Part shown: positions 25,236 through 39,210 of the stretch, in pieces
Layout: the number at the start of each line of letters is the position of its first letter
How positions within the stretch are numbered: position 1 is the first letter of the stretch
DNA from: Montifringilla adamsi
Taxonomy: Eukaryota > Chordata > Aves > Passeriformes > Passeridae
NCBI GenBank assembly: GCA_017590115.1
Contig: JAGGNK010010225.1
Coordinates: 8,668,834-8,732,833 of the forward strand
Direction of reading: 5' to 3'
DNA: 64,000 nt
Translations under genes and position numbers: made by a program
Notes under the pieces: model-generated
Databases searched by the model: none
What the model was told of the DNA's origin: nothing
The model's input: only the letters and a program-made list of their open reading frames with translations

Positions 25236-28200
25236 TCACACTTTGATCCTAACATCTCCAGTGCTGAAGTGTCAAGCATGTCTCACCCAAAATTTGTGGA
25301 GATCCTGGTTCATTACAAAAGTTCTCCTCAAGACTAAAAGTAATTCTTACTACCAGTTGGAACCTCAGTTTGAACTTGTGCTTGTCAGATATGCTACTCT
25401 TAACATTCGCAAGCAGGAAAAACTTAAGTAGAGAATTACCTCAGCTTTGCAGCAGTCACTGCAACGGAGTGCAAATAAATTTTACAGTACAGTGAAGCCA
25501 TCATCCCTTCGTATCCTTTTTAGCTTGGAAATTGAATGGTATTTTTATTGAATGTGGATCATAAAATGGTCAAAGGCTAATATTTTATAAATCACTCTTC
25601 ATGCTTCAAATGTATTTGCAAAGAATTAAGAAAGAGCTTAGAAATGTACATAAAAATAATATCCAGGAGCTTCAGTAACGGTATTTATCATTCAACTAAG
25701 AAGTAAAAGCACAGCTTTGCTGTGGGGGAAGAAGGCATCAGTTCTCACATTAGCATAAGCCACCGAGTTCTCTTTTCATGCGTCCCTGTCATGATCAAAT
25801 GGTTATGCAGTCCCTTCCCACCCTGACATCAAGATGCTATCCGCTGTATTTCAATTTTTACAAATTTATGTTCTGTTACTTCAAGGTGCTGCAGCTAAAA
25901 GCATGTCTAGACAGAAAAATGTGGCAGATTCTACCTCTGCTGTTTAAGCCCATGCATTTTCAAGTCTTAAAATAAAGCTACTGTGTGATAGACTTTGATG
26001 ATAATCACAGCTGCTCACGAAACATCTGGAGTGAGAAGTGCCAAGTCTGTGTCTTCAGTTTGAAGGTGACAATAATGTTGTTCTTCAGATTTGCACTGGG
26101 CTGAACTCCTGTGCAAACTCCATGTGTTTCCTGCAGTGTCACCTTTTAGAGAAAGTCCACAAAAAAGCACAGTGGATTGTTCGATTCATGACTAATTTTA
26201 CACCAGCAGCGGCAATGACTTCACTCTCAGTGCTAAGCTCCCCTCTGAGGTTCTTGCAGTTCCCTCCCTTACAAACTCCTCTGCAGCAGCAGATGCTTTC
26301 TAACTTCCACCACTGACCTGTTGACCTCATTCTGTGCTGGAAAGCTGTGGCAGCACTTAACCCCCAAATTCTTCTTCTAGTGCATTTGAGGCAGTGAAGA
26401 GCCTTAATTCCCTGATTAAATGTCTTCCATAAACACAAGTTATCAGCATCATCAATCAAACCAGCTGGTAGTGTCTCACCTGGCCCCAAAATTGGCATTC
26501 TTGTGGAAATAAATGGATGGATTTAACAACAAATCACTTCTCAAACAGATATAACTGAAAGTTATTTTGAATTATGGATACTTTAACTTAGATCTGTCTA
26601 AAAATATAATTACTTATTATTGTTAAGGTAAGTTTCAAGATGAAAGGGAAAAATTCTGACTTGAAATGAGAGGAAGCTGAAGTTTCTCAGTGTTTTAATT
26701 AATCACAAAGTTTACTAATACTGATATTGTTTCATTCACAGACATACTTCAAACACTAATACATTTTCACCCTTTTTTAATGTATGTTACTAATCAGACT
26801 GAAAAGGATCACATCTAGTCACTCATATAGACAGACACAGCAAATCAGCTTTCACATTTCTAGAAAGCTGAGTTTCGACTTAGCTCCAAAATGACAGTTC
26901 CTGTTTTTCCCACAGGCAACAAAACTTACTGTAATTCATTGCCAATTAGTATTTAATCTAAGAGAGTGAAAAATCTTAAAGACATGATGTTCCTGTAGGT
27001 TTATGTGGCTGCGAGACTCAGAAGACAGGGAGAACTCAAACACTTAAACACCACTGATGGTGTTAGAGGGCAGAACCCCACTGGGGATGTCATTCTGGAG
27101 ACACACAGACAACCCCTGATGGGTTGCACATATTTCCTGAGTAAGCACACGTACAGCTTGAGACTAACAAAAGGATAGGGTGACTCTCGGCCAACCAAGA
27201 TCAAAAATACATAGGGTACTTCAAGAAGCAGCTTACAGATTTAGGAGGAGGTGGAAGAAATCAGGGAGGGCTGCAGGGAGATGGACAGAGGGGAAAATAA
27301 GAGCAGATGTGAGGGGAAGGCAGATAGGGACAGTGCCTGGAGCATTACAGCTGGGGTGTCACCCAGCATCTAACTGGGATCCCGTGTCACGGTAGTGGGT
27401 AGCTCAGAGCACTCGGATAAAGAGAGCTAAGATGCTCAGCTATTCACAGAATTCCTTATTTTGGTCCCCATTCCCCAAGCTGTCCACTAGAAACTCCCCA
27501 GAAATTGCTGTTAGGACTAAACAGTTCCATTCCAAATCAAGGCCTAGGCATGTGTTATCCCAGACAATAAACAAACACTGTAAGAATAACTGGATGAAAC
27601 ACACAATTGAATCAGCTAATGGAAACAAAAAAATCACAGGAATTATCTCCATGATCAAGAATATCACACAACCCTTAGCTGACCAACTGAGACATGCTGT
27701 CACTTCATTTTGATGATGCAATCAGCTCTACACAGCTGATCCATGTACTGTGTGGGGACCTGCTGCTAGGAGTGATGTTCTGCAAAGCAGAAATGTGTAG
27801 CCATATGGAGCTCATTGCAAGAATGAGCCTCTCTTTACACTCCTGGTTGAATTTCTCACATATCCTCATTATCTGTTATTGAGTGTTTGCAGGGATCTAA
27901 TATTCTGAACCATGGAGCCAACTCCACTTTACTGCTCTCCAAACCATTTCTACTCCACCAAAGGTATTTTAGAGACATAAGTGTAAGTGGCATTTACTCC
28001 CTGTTGTAAAGATTTTAAAGTTTCTATGTTTTTACAACTATTTTTCCCAGAGTTTAAACTAATATCTCTGTCATCTCTGAAATTCCCTGCGTAGCTATAT
28101 GATTTATGAGTTGTTTCTCAAGATTCAATGGGACCAAAGTGTTTCATGTGAATAAAGATTTTATGTTCCTTATTTTACTATCATGTCACTTAAGACCATC

Positions 28201-31200
28201 ATGCATCTGAAAACTTAAACTTACCAAGTTACTGATAGGTTAAAAAAAAATGTTTGCAGAATGTGTTCAAGTTAGAGGAATCTGTTTCTAAAATGACACA
28301 GTCAATACCATTACTGAATCTCCCTGCTCTTAAAGTAATCTAAGTCTCAGTTGCAAAATATTTAATATGTGAAAGAAGTTATTCATTCAGCCTTTAAAAG
28401 CTGCATTTGAAAAAAATCTCATGGTAAAATATACCCCCAGTAAATGTTATTTATCTAAAGCTGCTCAAGAGACAGTTTGGGTTAAAAAAGAAAGCAATGC
28501 TGCAACGATTAATAATTAACCAGTTTCTAGTAACAGCTTTATTGAATTGGAAAGACAATCTGTCAGCTGCACAGAAATTCACAATATTTTTATCACCCAG
28601 GTAGTATGAAATATTGAACCTGAAAATTGGCACTATTTCTCCAGGCAGAAAAGTTTCCTTGGCAGTAGCCCAAGTTAATACAATAGGTCACAGAAAATCA
28701 TCATTTCCAGTCTACTGTTTCAAAGGAATAGGGAAAAAAATTATAGAAAAAAGACTGTATCCTTAGGAAAAATGAAAACAAACAAAAACCAAGTCTTTTC
28801 ATGCAGACAGCAAAGCAGGACTCTAAAATGTTCATGCATGAGTTCGCTCTTCCCTACTTTTATTAATTTTTTTAATCCTTTGGTGCTATATGACTATTGC
28901 CACCTCTGTTTAATAAGCACATTTCATTTAAATAGCTCTCTTGAGCTCCAGCTCACCCACCTAATAAAACACAGCAAGTTCCAGAGATGGGGTAATATTC
29001 TAAGCACAAACTGTGTGATTTTATATTTTGCAAAGTAACATTGCATCATATGGTTGATAATTACATTTTAATGTTGATGCTGACAGTAGCCCATGAAAAT
29101 GTGCACCCAGACTCTCAACTTTGGAATTTTATGGTTTATCATAGCTTGTTAGTAGATACTCCTTAGCACCATTTTTTCTTTGTTTTTAATAGAGAATATT
29201 GTTGCTTTGTTTTTTTGGTTTTTTTTTTCTTTCTCAGGAAGCTCCCAACGTGGTCAGCTGTGCTGAAATTAAAAAAAAATATCCCAAGATGCTCTATTAA
29301 AACCTAAAAATGGCTCAGGTACTAAAGAATTAGCAAAATCCATGTACAATTGATAAGGTTAATATTGTTTGTTACATGAAAGGAGTGATACAGGCACCAA
29401 AAGATTTTACAGTTCTGAATGAGGGGAGGAAGGGTGGGGGGCAAGATGAGGAACTGAAGAGAAAGACCCAGGCATTTTGGAAAGCCTCTGCAAGCAAAGC
29501 TGTTAGAAATTACCTACATGCCATGTAAAGCGTATGAAGAGAAAGAAAAACCACATTTAAGGAGAGGAGACCATTGCTAAGCTAAGGCCATAATGAGATT
29601 TCTGCTTTTCACTGTCAGCCCTGCTTCTCAAGCAGTGCCGGCTGCCAGCTCCCAGAAGGACAAGAGGAGTGCCAGCGCCGCGAACGCACGGCAGCAGGAA
29701 GAGTAGGGAGCAGGAGCAGGCAGCAGGCTGGGACACCACCTCTCTCCGGAACCATCAGGATGTTCAGCCTGCTCCTGGATCTTCACACTGTGACCCCACT
29801 GCACACATCTTCTCCAGTGCTGGGGATTGCTCTGAGCAAGGTGAAAGGGATTGCCACAATCAAGGTGAAAACAGGGAGAAAGGGCTAAGATGGCTAAGAT
29901 GAAGGGGAGCTACACAGAGCCTGGCTGGTGCATTCAGGAGGAACATACTCTCTAAGGAGATGCCTCAGGAAAGGGAGAGGTGAGGACACATCATCCCAGT
30001 CAGATGGAAGCCTCTGGGGTGTTATTTCTTCTGCTTTTGGAATAGACCTCCCTAGCCATTCACAGGAACACATTTTAGTGTCTGCTTTTCCTTAATTAAC
30101 ATAGAGCCCCACCTCTTACAATCATATTAAAAAAGTATTAATAAACTACAAATAAGCAACCTGAAATCATACACCCTATGCCTCTTTGTGTCATGGGGAA
30201 ACTGAAAGGTGCTGTGACCAGCCAAGAGGTGCTTCTCAGAGAGGGATATTTCCAGGCTGCTCAGTCTCTGCACATTACTCACACAGCTGAACTATTCTCT
30301 TGCAAGGTCTAAAAATAAATTTGCTTTCAGATAAAGCTCAGTGCTGCAAATTTCAAACACACGGAGGAAGGTTCAGAAAGTCAGCATGGAAAAAATTATA
30401 TTATCATAAAGAGAGCTCACATTTGAAGTTTAAAGAAGAAAGTTTACAGAGCAAGTGCTTATTGCCTGCAACAGGTCAGATCAAGATTAATGGCTGGGTA
30501 ATGTGACAGCTTCTGAGTGCATATATATGTTTCTGTAGTCTACTATTATATTTACACAAACTGACTTATTCTATTTTAAAGAAGAATGTCTGTTCACTGT
30601 TTCATCTTTTCTGAAATTCTTTTACCTTCTTTCCAAATATTTGCAAATCACAAATCCCTCTCAGTTTCTCTTCCCTTTGGGCTGCAGTGTCAGTGGTGTC
30701 TTATGGTGCAATCCAATTACTCCTACGCTTCTGACTCTCTAAAAAGCTTTTTCATCACAAACAATACCCCAGCTAAGTGTCAGGACTTTACTAAACTTGT
30801 TTGGACCACATCAGTCCACACTTATTAAGGCTCTTCACTAATACTTACTGACTCCTCAGCTGGCTTTATGACAGTCAGATGTGACAAAGACATGCAATTT
30901 TAGGGGAGTGCTCCAGATTCTTCCTGGAATAAAGCTTTCCCACTTTGCTTCCAAAAAAAGTATGTCTAATTGTAGAAGCAGTCTTGCTAAACCATCTCCA
31001 TCCAAATTCCAAACTACAGCAGGTCAACACAGATCTCCCTTCCCAGACTCTGGGTGCAAGGGCAGCTTGGCTGACCCTCAGGCAGCCAGAGGTGCTGGAG
31101 CCGGCAGCATCACAGTTTCTGCTGGTTTAGAGCCTGATAAAAACAAACAAAACCCAGCTTTGGCTGCCTAGATTCTAAGCTTAGAATTATTCCTCTTGTC

Positions 31201-34200
31201 AAGAGCAATTATCTGCTCCCTATCTATGATGAGCAGACACACACGCTTACACAGTCACACTCAGTTCTTACGGTGTGGACTTTTTTAATGGGTTTGTAAC
31301 TGTAGGTAATGTTGATACACATACCAGGAAATTTTGACAGGACTGATAGAACCTTCAAAATCTGATTTTTAAGTCACCCTGGAGGATACATTAAATATTG
31401 CTAAAAGGAAACTAGCTAAATGGGGAAACTAAGAGAATTAAACCTTCCCAGGTAATATGGTAAACAGGGATACCATGCTGGAGGCTGAGTGCAAATATAT
31501 GCCACATAGCACAAAAAGATTTGGGAAAGTGGTAAAGCAAGCCAGTGTAGCTGAACAACAGAGTACAAGAGGCTGTAAGAAGCAAAGAAACGTCCTTCTG
31601 AAAGCTGGAGTCAGTCATGCCCAAACGAAGGAAACAGGAAGACTCATGACCTATTGTTGGCTAAATTATTTTTAAAGAATCAACCCAAAACAAAAGCAAA
31701 CTTAAACCACAATTGGGTAAGTCAAAAGACAGTTTGCGAAATGACTGTGAGAAGACACAAGAACTAACCACAGCCCCTTTTTCACATCTCAGTGTAAAAC
31801 CTGTCAGTCAGACCAATAGATGATCAAGGGATGAAAGCAGCACTTAGGGTAGAAAATAAGTATTTTGAGCTCTGCATACAGAGAACCCAGAACCAAGAGA
31901 AGCTGACATGTCAGAACATTTCTTTATGAGGTACTGGTCAGATCATCCATTTTACATGGAGATTTCAGTGGAAGAGGCTACAGAAGGAATGTATAAACAA
32001 CAACAATTTGCACAGATCAGAAGATACTGTGAAAGCATTCTTAAGGAGCTCATGGATGAAACAGCACTCTGAGTAACTGCCTCTTTTAAAGCTGCCTCAG
32101 AATCAAAGGACTGCAAAATGGCTTATACCATGACCATTTTATAAAGGGCCCCAAGACAAATCCCCTAAAAAAACCAGGTAGTCTCAGACTGATAGAAACT
32201 ATTGAAAAGAACAGTATTGGCAAACACACGTTTATATGTTATATTAGGCAAGTCAACACAACTTTCATAAAAGCATGAAAATACCACAAATGAAAAAGGA
32301 AAGCAAATACCAGGGAACCAAGAACACATCGTAACTTCAGTGGAATAAATATAAAATGCATTCACATATGATGACTGTTTTCATTTCTGGTCCATTTTTA
32401 TAAGATTACCCGAGGACAGGAAAAGAGTAATAAATGTGGATGACCAGACAGGTAGGCTACTACAAACAAGGATTAGTCAAGTACCCTCTGACTCTTCAGG
32501 CTAGAAAAGAGTTGATGGTAGCATAATGATAAAGGGCTTTATGCTGCTTCAGATTTCACACACGCATAAAAAAAAATAAAATTACTGTTTATTGAAATAA
32601 AAGCAGTACAGTGTATGAAATAAAATGAGCCATATGAGTTCAAAAGCATCAAAAAGGCATCTTTTTGCACAACACATTCAAAGTCTGGAGCCCTTCCTCA
32701 CAGGATGTTCAAAGTTTACATGGGTCTACATAACAACTTACCAAATTCATGATATCAAATACAAGAATAAAAATATATATTAAACTTCAGAGCCCAGCAT
32801 TTGTCTCAGGAAGTTCCCAAGCCACAGATTTCTGTGTGCCAGTGGAATATCCTGCAGTAGTTTACTCCATGCATTTTTCCTTATGCAACACCGGCTGGTG
32901 GGTGCAGGTGGAAGGAGGACACGGAGTTGCAGCTGAGCCTGTGGCCACTGCTGCAGCTCTTCCTACACAAACAAGCTCTAGTGGCTGTTCTGGCTGCTGT
33001 GCCACAGCCAGCTGCCCAGCACGGCCTAATATCCTGCAAATGGATGCAGAACAGGGAAAACAGAATGGAGACAAAGTCATCTTACAGGAATTTTGTTTGT
33101 CCCCCTTCATACATTTTTGGCTCACTTGCCTTTTTGTACATTTATTCTACTACTTCCAAAGGTAGGGAGAGCAAAGACCAGCACGAGCAAGTTCTGCAGA
33201 GGGTTAGAGATAGTCTCCTCATACTTGTACCACTGTAAGGCTGATTTCTATATTCCTCTTACTAAGCCTGTCCAAAGGAAATACAGCCCTGACAATATAA
33301 ACCCCACAGTAGCACTACAGATTCAGACATTTAGTAGCAGATCAGGTTTGATTCCCTTTTGCACTTCCAGGAACTGAACACTGCTGTGACAGGTCAACTA
33401 CTAGAACTTCTCATAGAACACTTACAGGCAGACTCTCTGATGGAAGGACCCAGCTGATTGTCCCCAAGGTCTGGTCCCTTAGGATTGCAGACTATAAACA
33501 CTGGTGTGTTTACTAGACAGAAGAGTGGAGGTCTGGCTGTTTTTGCAACAGCAATGGGATGAAGACAGGCTGGCTTAAAATTTGGTTTGGTTTCAAGTAA
33601 TAATCTCACTACAAGGCTCTTTTTTTCTAGCATCTCAGAAATTTAGTCCAGGCCTGAAGATGAGTTTCTTATTCTTTCCTAGAGTTCCCCCAAATGAGAG
33701 CTGGCATCTCCCATTACATGGACTGCAGGCTCCAATAAATCACAGGATACAGTAAACTGAACTGACTACTAAGTCTTACCCATAAGATCATATTTCTTCA
33801 AGTTTGTCACAACCTGGCAGGTAATCAGAAAGAAAATGCCCTTGCTCTTGAGTTTATGGGAGCTCAAGATATACAAAAAAGTCCTGAAGTCATTCCTGCT
33901 TGACATCACACAAACAGACCCAGTATCTGCAAGCAAGATAAACATATTCATAGTGGGAAAAAATCTGTTAAACTAAAATATGCAAATGCTTTCAGGCTTG
34001 CATGTCGTTGATATTTTGGAAAGGTTTTGTGCGCCCACGATGTTTCTCCTTTCAAGGATGGTAGGGGACACGTCCAAATCGTTACCTCAGCAGCTGCTAT
34101 TCCAAATGGTGCTCCACAGCCCCAGAAATGAACAGCACCAATTTCCTCAAGTACGTAGCAGTGAACAAATCTGTTCTGAAATGTTTACTCTGGAACAGTC

Positions 34201-37200
34201 TGATCATCAAGGATGTGGAAAGTCAGCATCAGCCTAAGTAACTGTTAGAACATAAATCCAGGATAACACTGTTCCTGTGATTGACATCTCTTGCAGTTAC
34301 TTAACTGGTTTAAGCATAAGTCTACCTAAACCCAAGCCTAAGCATAGAAAAGATTTACATCTGGGAAAAGACAGTACATGTGAGAAAGGAGGAGTAAACA
34401 AAAAGAAATCCATCTAAACTTTACTGACACAAAGCATGTAAACTGATTTAATAAAAAGAACCAAAAATGTATAAGACAAATTAGGATGCACTGTTACACA
34501 AAACCAAAATAAGGTAAACTGGAGGAATGGAGGGCAAAATACATCCTTTATATGAAGTCATGTTTCAGTGAGGTCTGAGGAAGGACTGCAATGCATTCAC
34601 TGATGAACAAAGAATGTTTCCTGATGAATCTTCTAGTCTTTTTCTATCTAGACTTCAATTTTATCCATGATAGTAGCTGAGTGGTTCCATTTTTCTGCCT
34701 AATTTCTTCCCAATTGTGAAACAGGTATTGTGAAGATTAGTTAAGTATTTACAGGGTGATGAAAAAAAGAGTTTTAAAGAAATCCTACTGTTACCAAGTT
34801 TTTAATGATATATTATAGTATTTCCGGTACTTTTGAAGTGAATATTCTTCTTACAAACCCTAGACAGTGATGGAGTTTTCTTTTACAAAACACATCCCTT
34901 TCAGACAAATTTATGTACACTTATGCTTTCTAGATGCTTTGGACGCTTTCAATCAATACACTACTGCCAGGAGTCAGTGTGCCATTTTCTAAAGCTGCTT
35001 AAGAAGTGGAGCTGAAAGCCTTTTCCTGTAAAGTGAAAGTAAATTACACTACTCAATTACACTTACAATCATTTTATATTGAGTTTTTCCTTACTTAATT
35101 TTTGAAAAGTCTATTTTCATAAGCTTATTATGCATATTGATAAGTCAAATAAATTCTTTTTAAAAAAATCAACCTGAACCAGACTCTCCCTCATTTTCAT
35201 CACTTAGGCTACAGTACTTGCCAATAACTGTGAATAATATAAATTTTAAATTACACTTTTCAGTGAATGTATTTATTACTGTCACATCTGAGCAAGAGGA
35301 AGCAATTGCCACACCAAGTGATGACACACACTCATCAAACCAAAAGAGATCAAAGGACCTAAAACAAACACAAGACAAAAAAGGTTTTCCACAACCAAAG
35401 TTCTCTGCAGTGACTCTTTAGAGAAAATGTGCCTCCTTCTTCTTGGTTAACAGAATCAAAGGAGAAATGGCTCATGGGGGGAAGGGAGCAAATTTCTGCT
35501 ATTTTCCTAAACATTCTCATTCCTTTTAGTTGCTTAAACATACACACAAATTTTGATACATGTCATTAGCAAAAGTCTGCCAGTTTTTCACCATTTTGAC
35601 TGTATTTTACATATACTACCCTCATGCTCCTAGCATTTTTCAAATTACATGTTTTTTGTTCTCCCAACAGACATTTATTCTATATTTACACAGTTACCAA
35701 CTTCTCTGTGGCTTTTTCACCTGATATCTATATAAGTGTATTGTCAGCACAAATGATACAGTAGTAATTATAATATCCTGTTCAACAACATTCAGCAAAG
35801 TAGACCTCCAGCCCTGACTGCACCTCTCACATGCCTATGAACACTTCTAACTAATAATGACCTGTTTTGTTTAGCGAGCTTTTACTCTGAAATTAATCAT
35901 CTTTACCTTTGTTTCATCCTTTTGTAGTTAAACCATCATGTGAACAGCTCCTGGGCTAAACAACACAAAACTAAATAAAAGGAGAAAAAAACCCTTGAAA
36001 ATGGTAGGTTCAGTTTTAAATTTCTGATGCCAGGAATGCATTCTGTCTCTGAAAAAAGGTAGCAGTGAGCTTCCAAGAATATATCCAGCAGAAAGGAAAA
36101 TGAAAGATGAGAAGCTTAGTGTTACTCAACAAATGAATATAATTAATGCTGTATTTCTACACCTTTTAAGTCAATGATCTACATTACTATAACATAACTG
36201 AACAATGCTCAGGAATAGCTGTTCCAGGATAACTATTCCATAATATTTCTATGTTTGAAAATATTTTTTTTTTCAGTATAGCTCTTACAATCTTTTTTAA
36301 AAATAGCTTTCATGGGCAAACAAGACCATATATAACCTGTACACAATTGCCATATTTTGTAGTGCTAGAGGAAATCACACACTATGTGTTGATTTCTTAA
36401 GTTGCCAGTGCTTAAAGATTTACTGTTACATTAATCATTAAAAATAATACACTTAACTCTGATTTTGCACTTATACTTAATTTCTTCAGATTTATTTTTA
36501 AAATAAACGGTATAAGGCAATTTAATGGATTTGGGAGGAGAGTTTCATGGGTTTTCTTTCTTGGAGCTTATTGAAGGAACTAATCCATCAATTCTGAAAG
36601 GAAATAAAACAACTGTTCAGCAGTGTGCAAAAGCACTAGCCAGCCATGCTACCCAACAGCAGGCCCAGAAAACCTCATGTATTCACAATACTTCTTTAAA
36701 TTGCAGGAGAAATCACTCAAACTGCTGTAGGGAAAGCCACCACAGTGGTCACTCCCAGCACCGTGTGGATGGAAATGCAGCTCTTGGAGAGTTCCATAAA
36801 ACCCTGAAACTTTGTACCATAGAAATGCAATTGTACCACATGTGTACCCAAAATTCCAACACAGCACAGGATAATTCTTCACTCTGACAGTCACCTGTTG
36901 GTTTAGTTGGAGGAAAAGGGGCTACAACCTAAGCTTTTGTGGCCAGGGACTGATGCTATGCCTTGGAGCTCATCTGTTCATGTGCTCACTCAGAAACACC
37001 AGGTAAGGCCTGAACCCAGCATTCAACATTTTGCAGCAGGCCTTCACTCTCCCATGCTTATTGCACTCATCCACTACCAAAATGACAGCAATTCTACATT
37101 AAAAAACCATACATTCCCACCCTGGTAAATACCATGGGCTGACACAGCAACCTGCTTTGTAAAGAGAGTTCAGGGTCCTGATTCTTCTTTTTGTACAACC

Positions 37201-37793
37201 AAAATAAAAACATCTGGTTTTTTTGTCTACATCAACTTTATGAATACTCACCAGTATAACCTCTTACCTCCATCCTCCAGCTAAGTTTATTTCTCAATGG
37301 CTTGCTGATTTAATGCTGGTTTTAGTGTCATAATGCAACAGGAGAAAAAAGCACACCTGTCATTTGCTATTTCCATGGCTTAATATATCTTCCAGCCTTA
37401 AATTTCATCCATGACAGTCACTTCAATTTCATTATTTATAGTTATCTCTAAACTTGAGAAAAATTTCCAACATACACCAATACATTAGAGATGAAGGAGC
37501 ATGAGGAATCTTAGAATTGAAATTTGTCTATCCATTTTTTGTTAAGCCATCAAAGGGTTCAATATTCTTTCAGTAAATACATTTGTCAACATGAAACATT
37601 CTAACCACATGCCCCAGATTGCAAAATAAAACAAATAGAGAGCTATCACATCATGATGCTAAAAGCTGTCCATCACCTTGGTTTATCTAGCAGAAGATCA
37701 GGAGTTATGGAGAGTATGCTCCCTCAAGAAGCAGGTATTTATAGAAATTTACGTCTTGTATATAATCCTTGGAAATTCATCACCAGTGAACTG

Positions 37794-37795
<2 letters not shown>
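25236..37795. other. Intronic DNA, no gene seen
   Basis: Mostly AT-rich sequence with stops in all frames. A CpG-containing pocket lies at about 29635-29700, with at least six CpG in some 70 bases against a CpG-poor background. A somewhat GC-richer stretch lies at about 32880-33010. T-rich runs occur near 29207-29231. No exon, RNA gene or intact mobile element was recognised. Confidence 0.55.

Positions 37796-37838
<43 letters not shown>
37796..37838. repeat. (TA)n microsatellite
   Basis: An almost pure TA dinucleotide array of about 20 units is interrupted once by a G (37828). It is flanked by ACATAC on the left and AATAAATC on the right. The length and purity make it a likely polymorphic locus. 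Confidence 0.97.
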
Positions 37839-39160
37839 ATAAATCAGTTTAATATTAAATAAGCTATGTACTTGGATGAGGGGAGTTTTACCACATAGCT
37901 TATAATAATTTGTCCCGTCATAACAGCAGATGCCACTTTAATGGAAACTGCATAAAAATACTCAGAAAAGCAGCTACCCCGTCCAGTAGCTGCTGATTTA
38001 CTAACTCGATGAAGTGGGAACAGAAGGGACCAAGCAGCTTGAAGGGTCAGGACTTAAAACCTTGTCTTCATAAAGGGTTTCTCATGAACAAACCAAATCT
38101 TCTACAAATAATTTATTTAGCTTTATTACACTTCTGTGAATTACAGAAATTTGATTGCACCATTCAGTTTTTTTGTTAAGCCCTAAATCTTGGAGCTTTG
38201 AGGAACTGTATATGAAAAATTCTGTTCTAGCTCTTGAAAGTCCATTAATTGCTAGCCTTAATATTGGAATCAGTAAGAATGAAATGTGATCCAGCTGTAG
38301 CTGATCATAAATCCAGCTGGTTCATGTATTCACAAGGCAAAGGAGAAGAGGGAAAAAGTCTTTCAATCAAAAGAAGAAAGGGAGCTTGAGACAAATTTAT
38401 ATACTTTTCAATACAGCACATGATTAGTACGATTTTTCCTATCAGGTCTCCTTGTAACACAGTGCAGGTTTTGGTTTTGTTTTTAACCTGCAAAATATAA
38501 CGTCAGCATTCCATATTTTAAACTTGCCCCCAATTTTTCTTCTCTTTTAGGAGCCCTTGGCTTTAGAACTCAGGACCTAGAAGCAAAGGTGTGCTGACTC
38601 AGCAGCAGTAACTCTACCAGATAAGAACAGCAACGACAGGTCAGATCAGTAGATTATCTCCCACAGTGACTATCAGTGGATACATAAGGAAGTGTTAAAG
38701 AATACAGCAGCTTTATAGCGTACATATTTCACCAGCTTCCCAGCTTACATACAGCTCAGGGACTTCAGGCAGGGCTGCTATCATTGTGCTTAACAGCAGT
38801 AGATGGATCTTTCTCCTGTGAAGTTATCTAAATGTGCTAACAGCCCGGGTCAGCCACCAGCACCTCTAATTTTCCATGCCAAAGAGGTCCACAGTCAATG
38901 TTATATCTCTGTTCTAGGCAGTGCCTAACTCTCAACACCAGGAGAGGATATGGTTTGCTATTAAGTTATACATGCTTATACACACTGTAACTGCTTAAAA
39001 ATGGGACACACAAGGGCTGGCATTGTCTGTGCAGCCACAGCATTGTGGAATGTGCCAAAATATTACAGTGCTATGTGCACAGAAAGGAAGGGTTCAGCCA
39101 CACAAAAAGTGGCACTCAACTGGCTTTAACAGAAACCATATCAATGCCTCTGAGAAGCTG
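37839..39160. other. Intronic DNA, no gene seen
   Basis: Unremarkable AT-rich sequence with no exon or repeat that I could classify. Confidence 0.55.
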
Positions 39161-39210
39161 AAAATTGAGACTTGTATGAAAATTGAGAATTGTATGAAAA
39201 TTGAGAGTCT
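39161..39210 (+). repeat. 18-bp minisatellite, about 2.8 copies
   Basis: The unit AAAATTGAGAATTGTATG occurs at 39161-39178 (with C for A at position 11), exactly at 39179-39196, and as a partial unit at 39197-39206. High identity between copies suggests recent slippage or duplication. Confidence 0.92.

Noticed and set aside
27432..27721. Two 93-codon ORFs overlapping on opposite strands
   Set aside because: No family resemblance or splice signals. Paired overlapping frames of this length are expected by chance.
29557..29739. Minus-strand 60-codon ORF with a leucine-rich start like a signal peptide
   Set aside because: It is short and overlaps another ORF on the opposite strand. The hydrophobic stretch is explained by local GC-rich composition.
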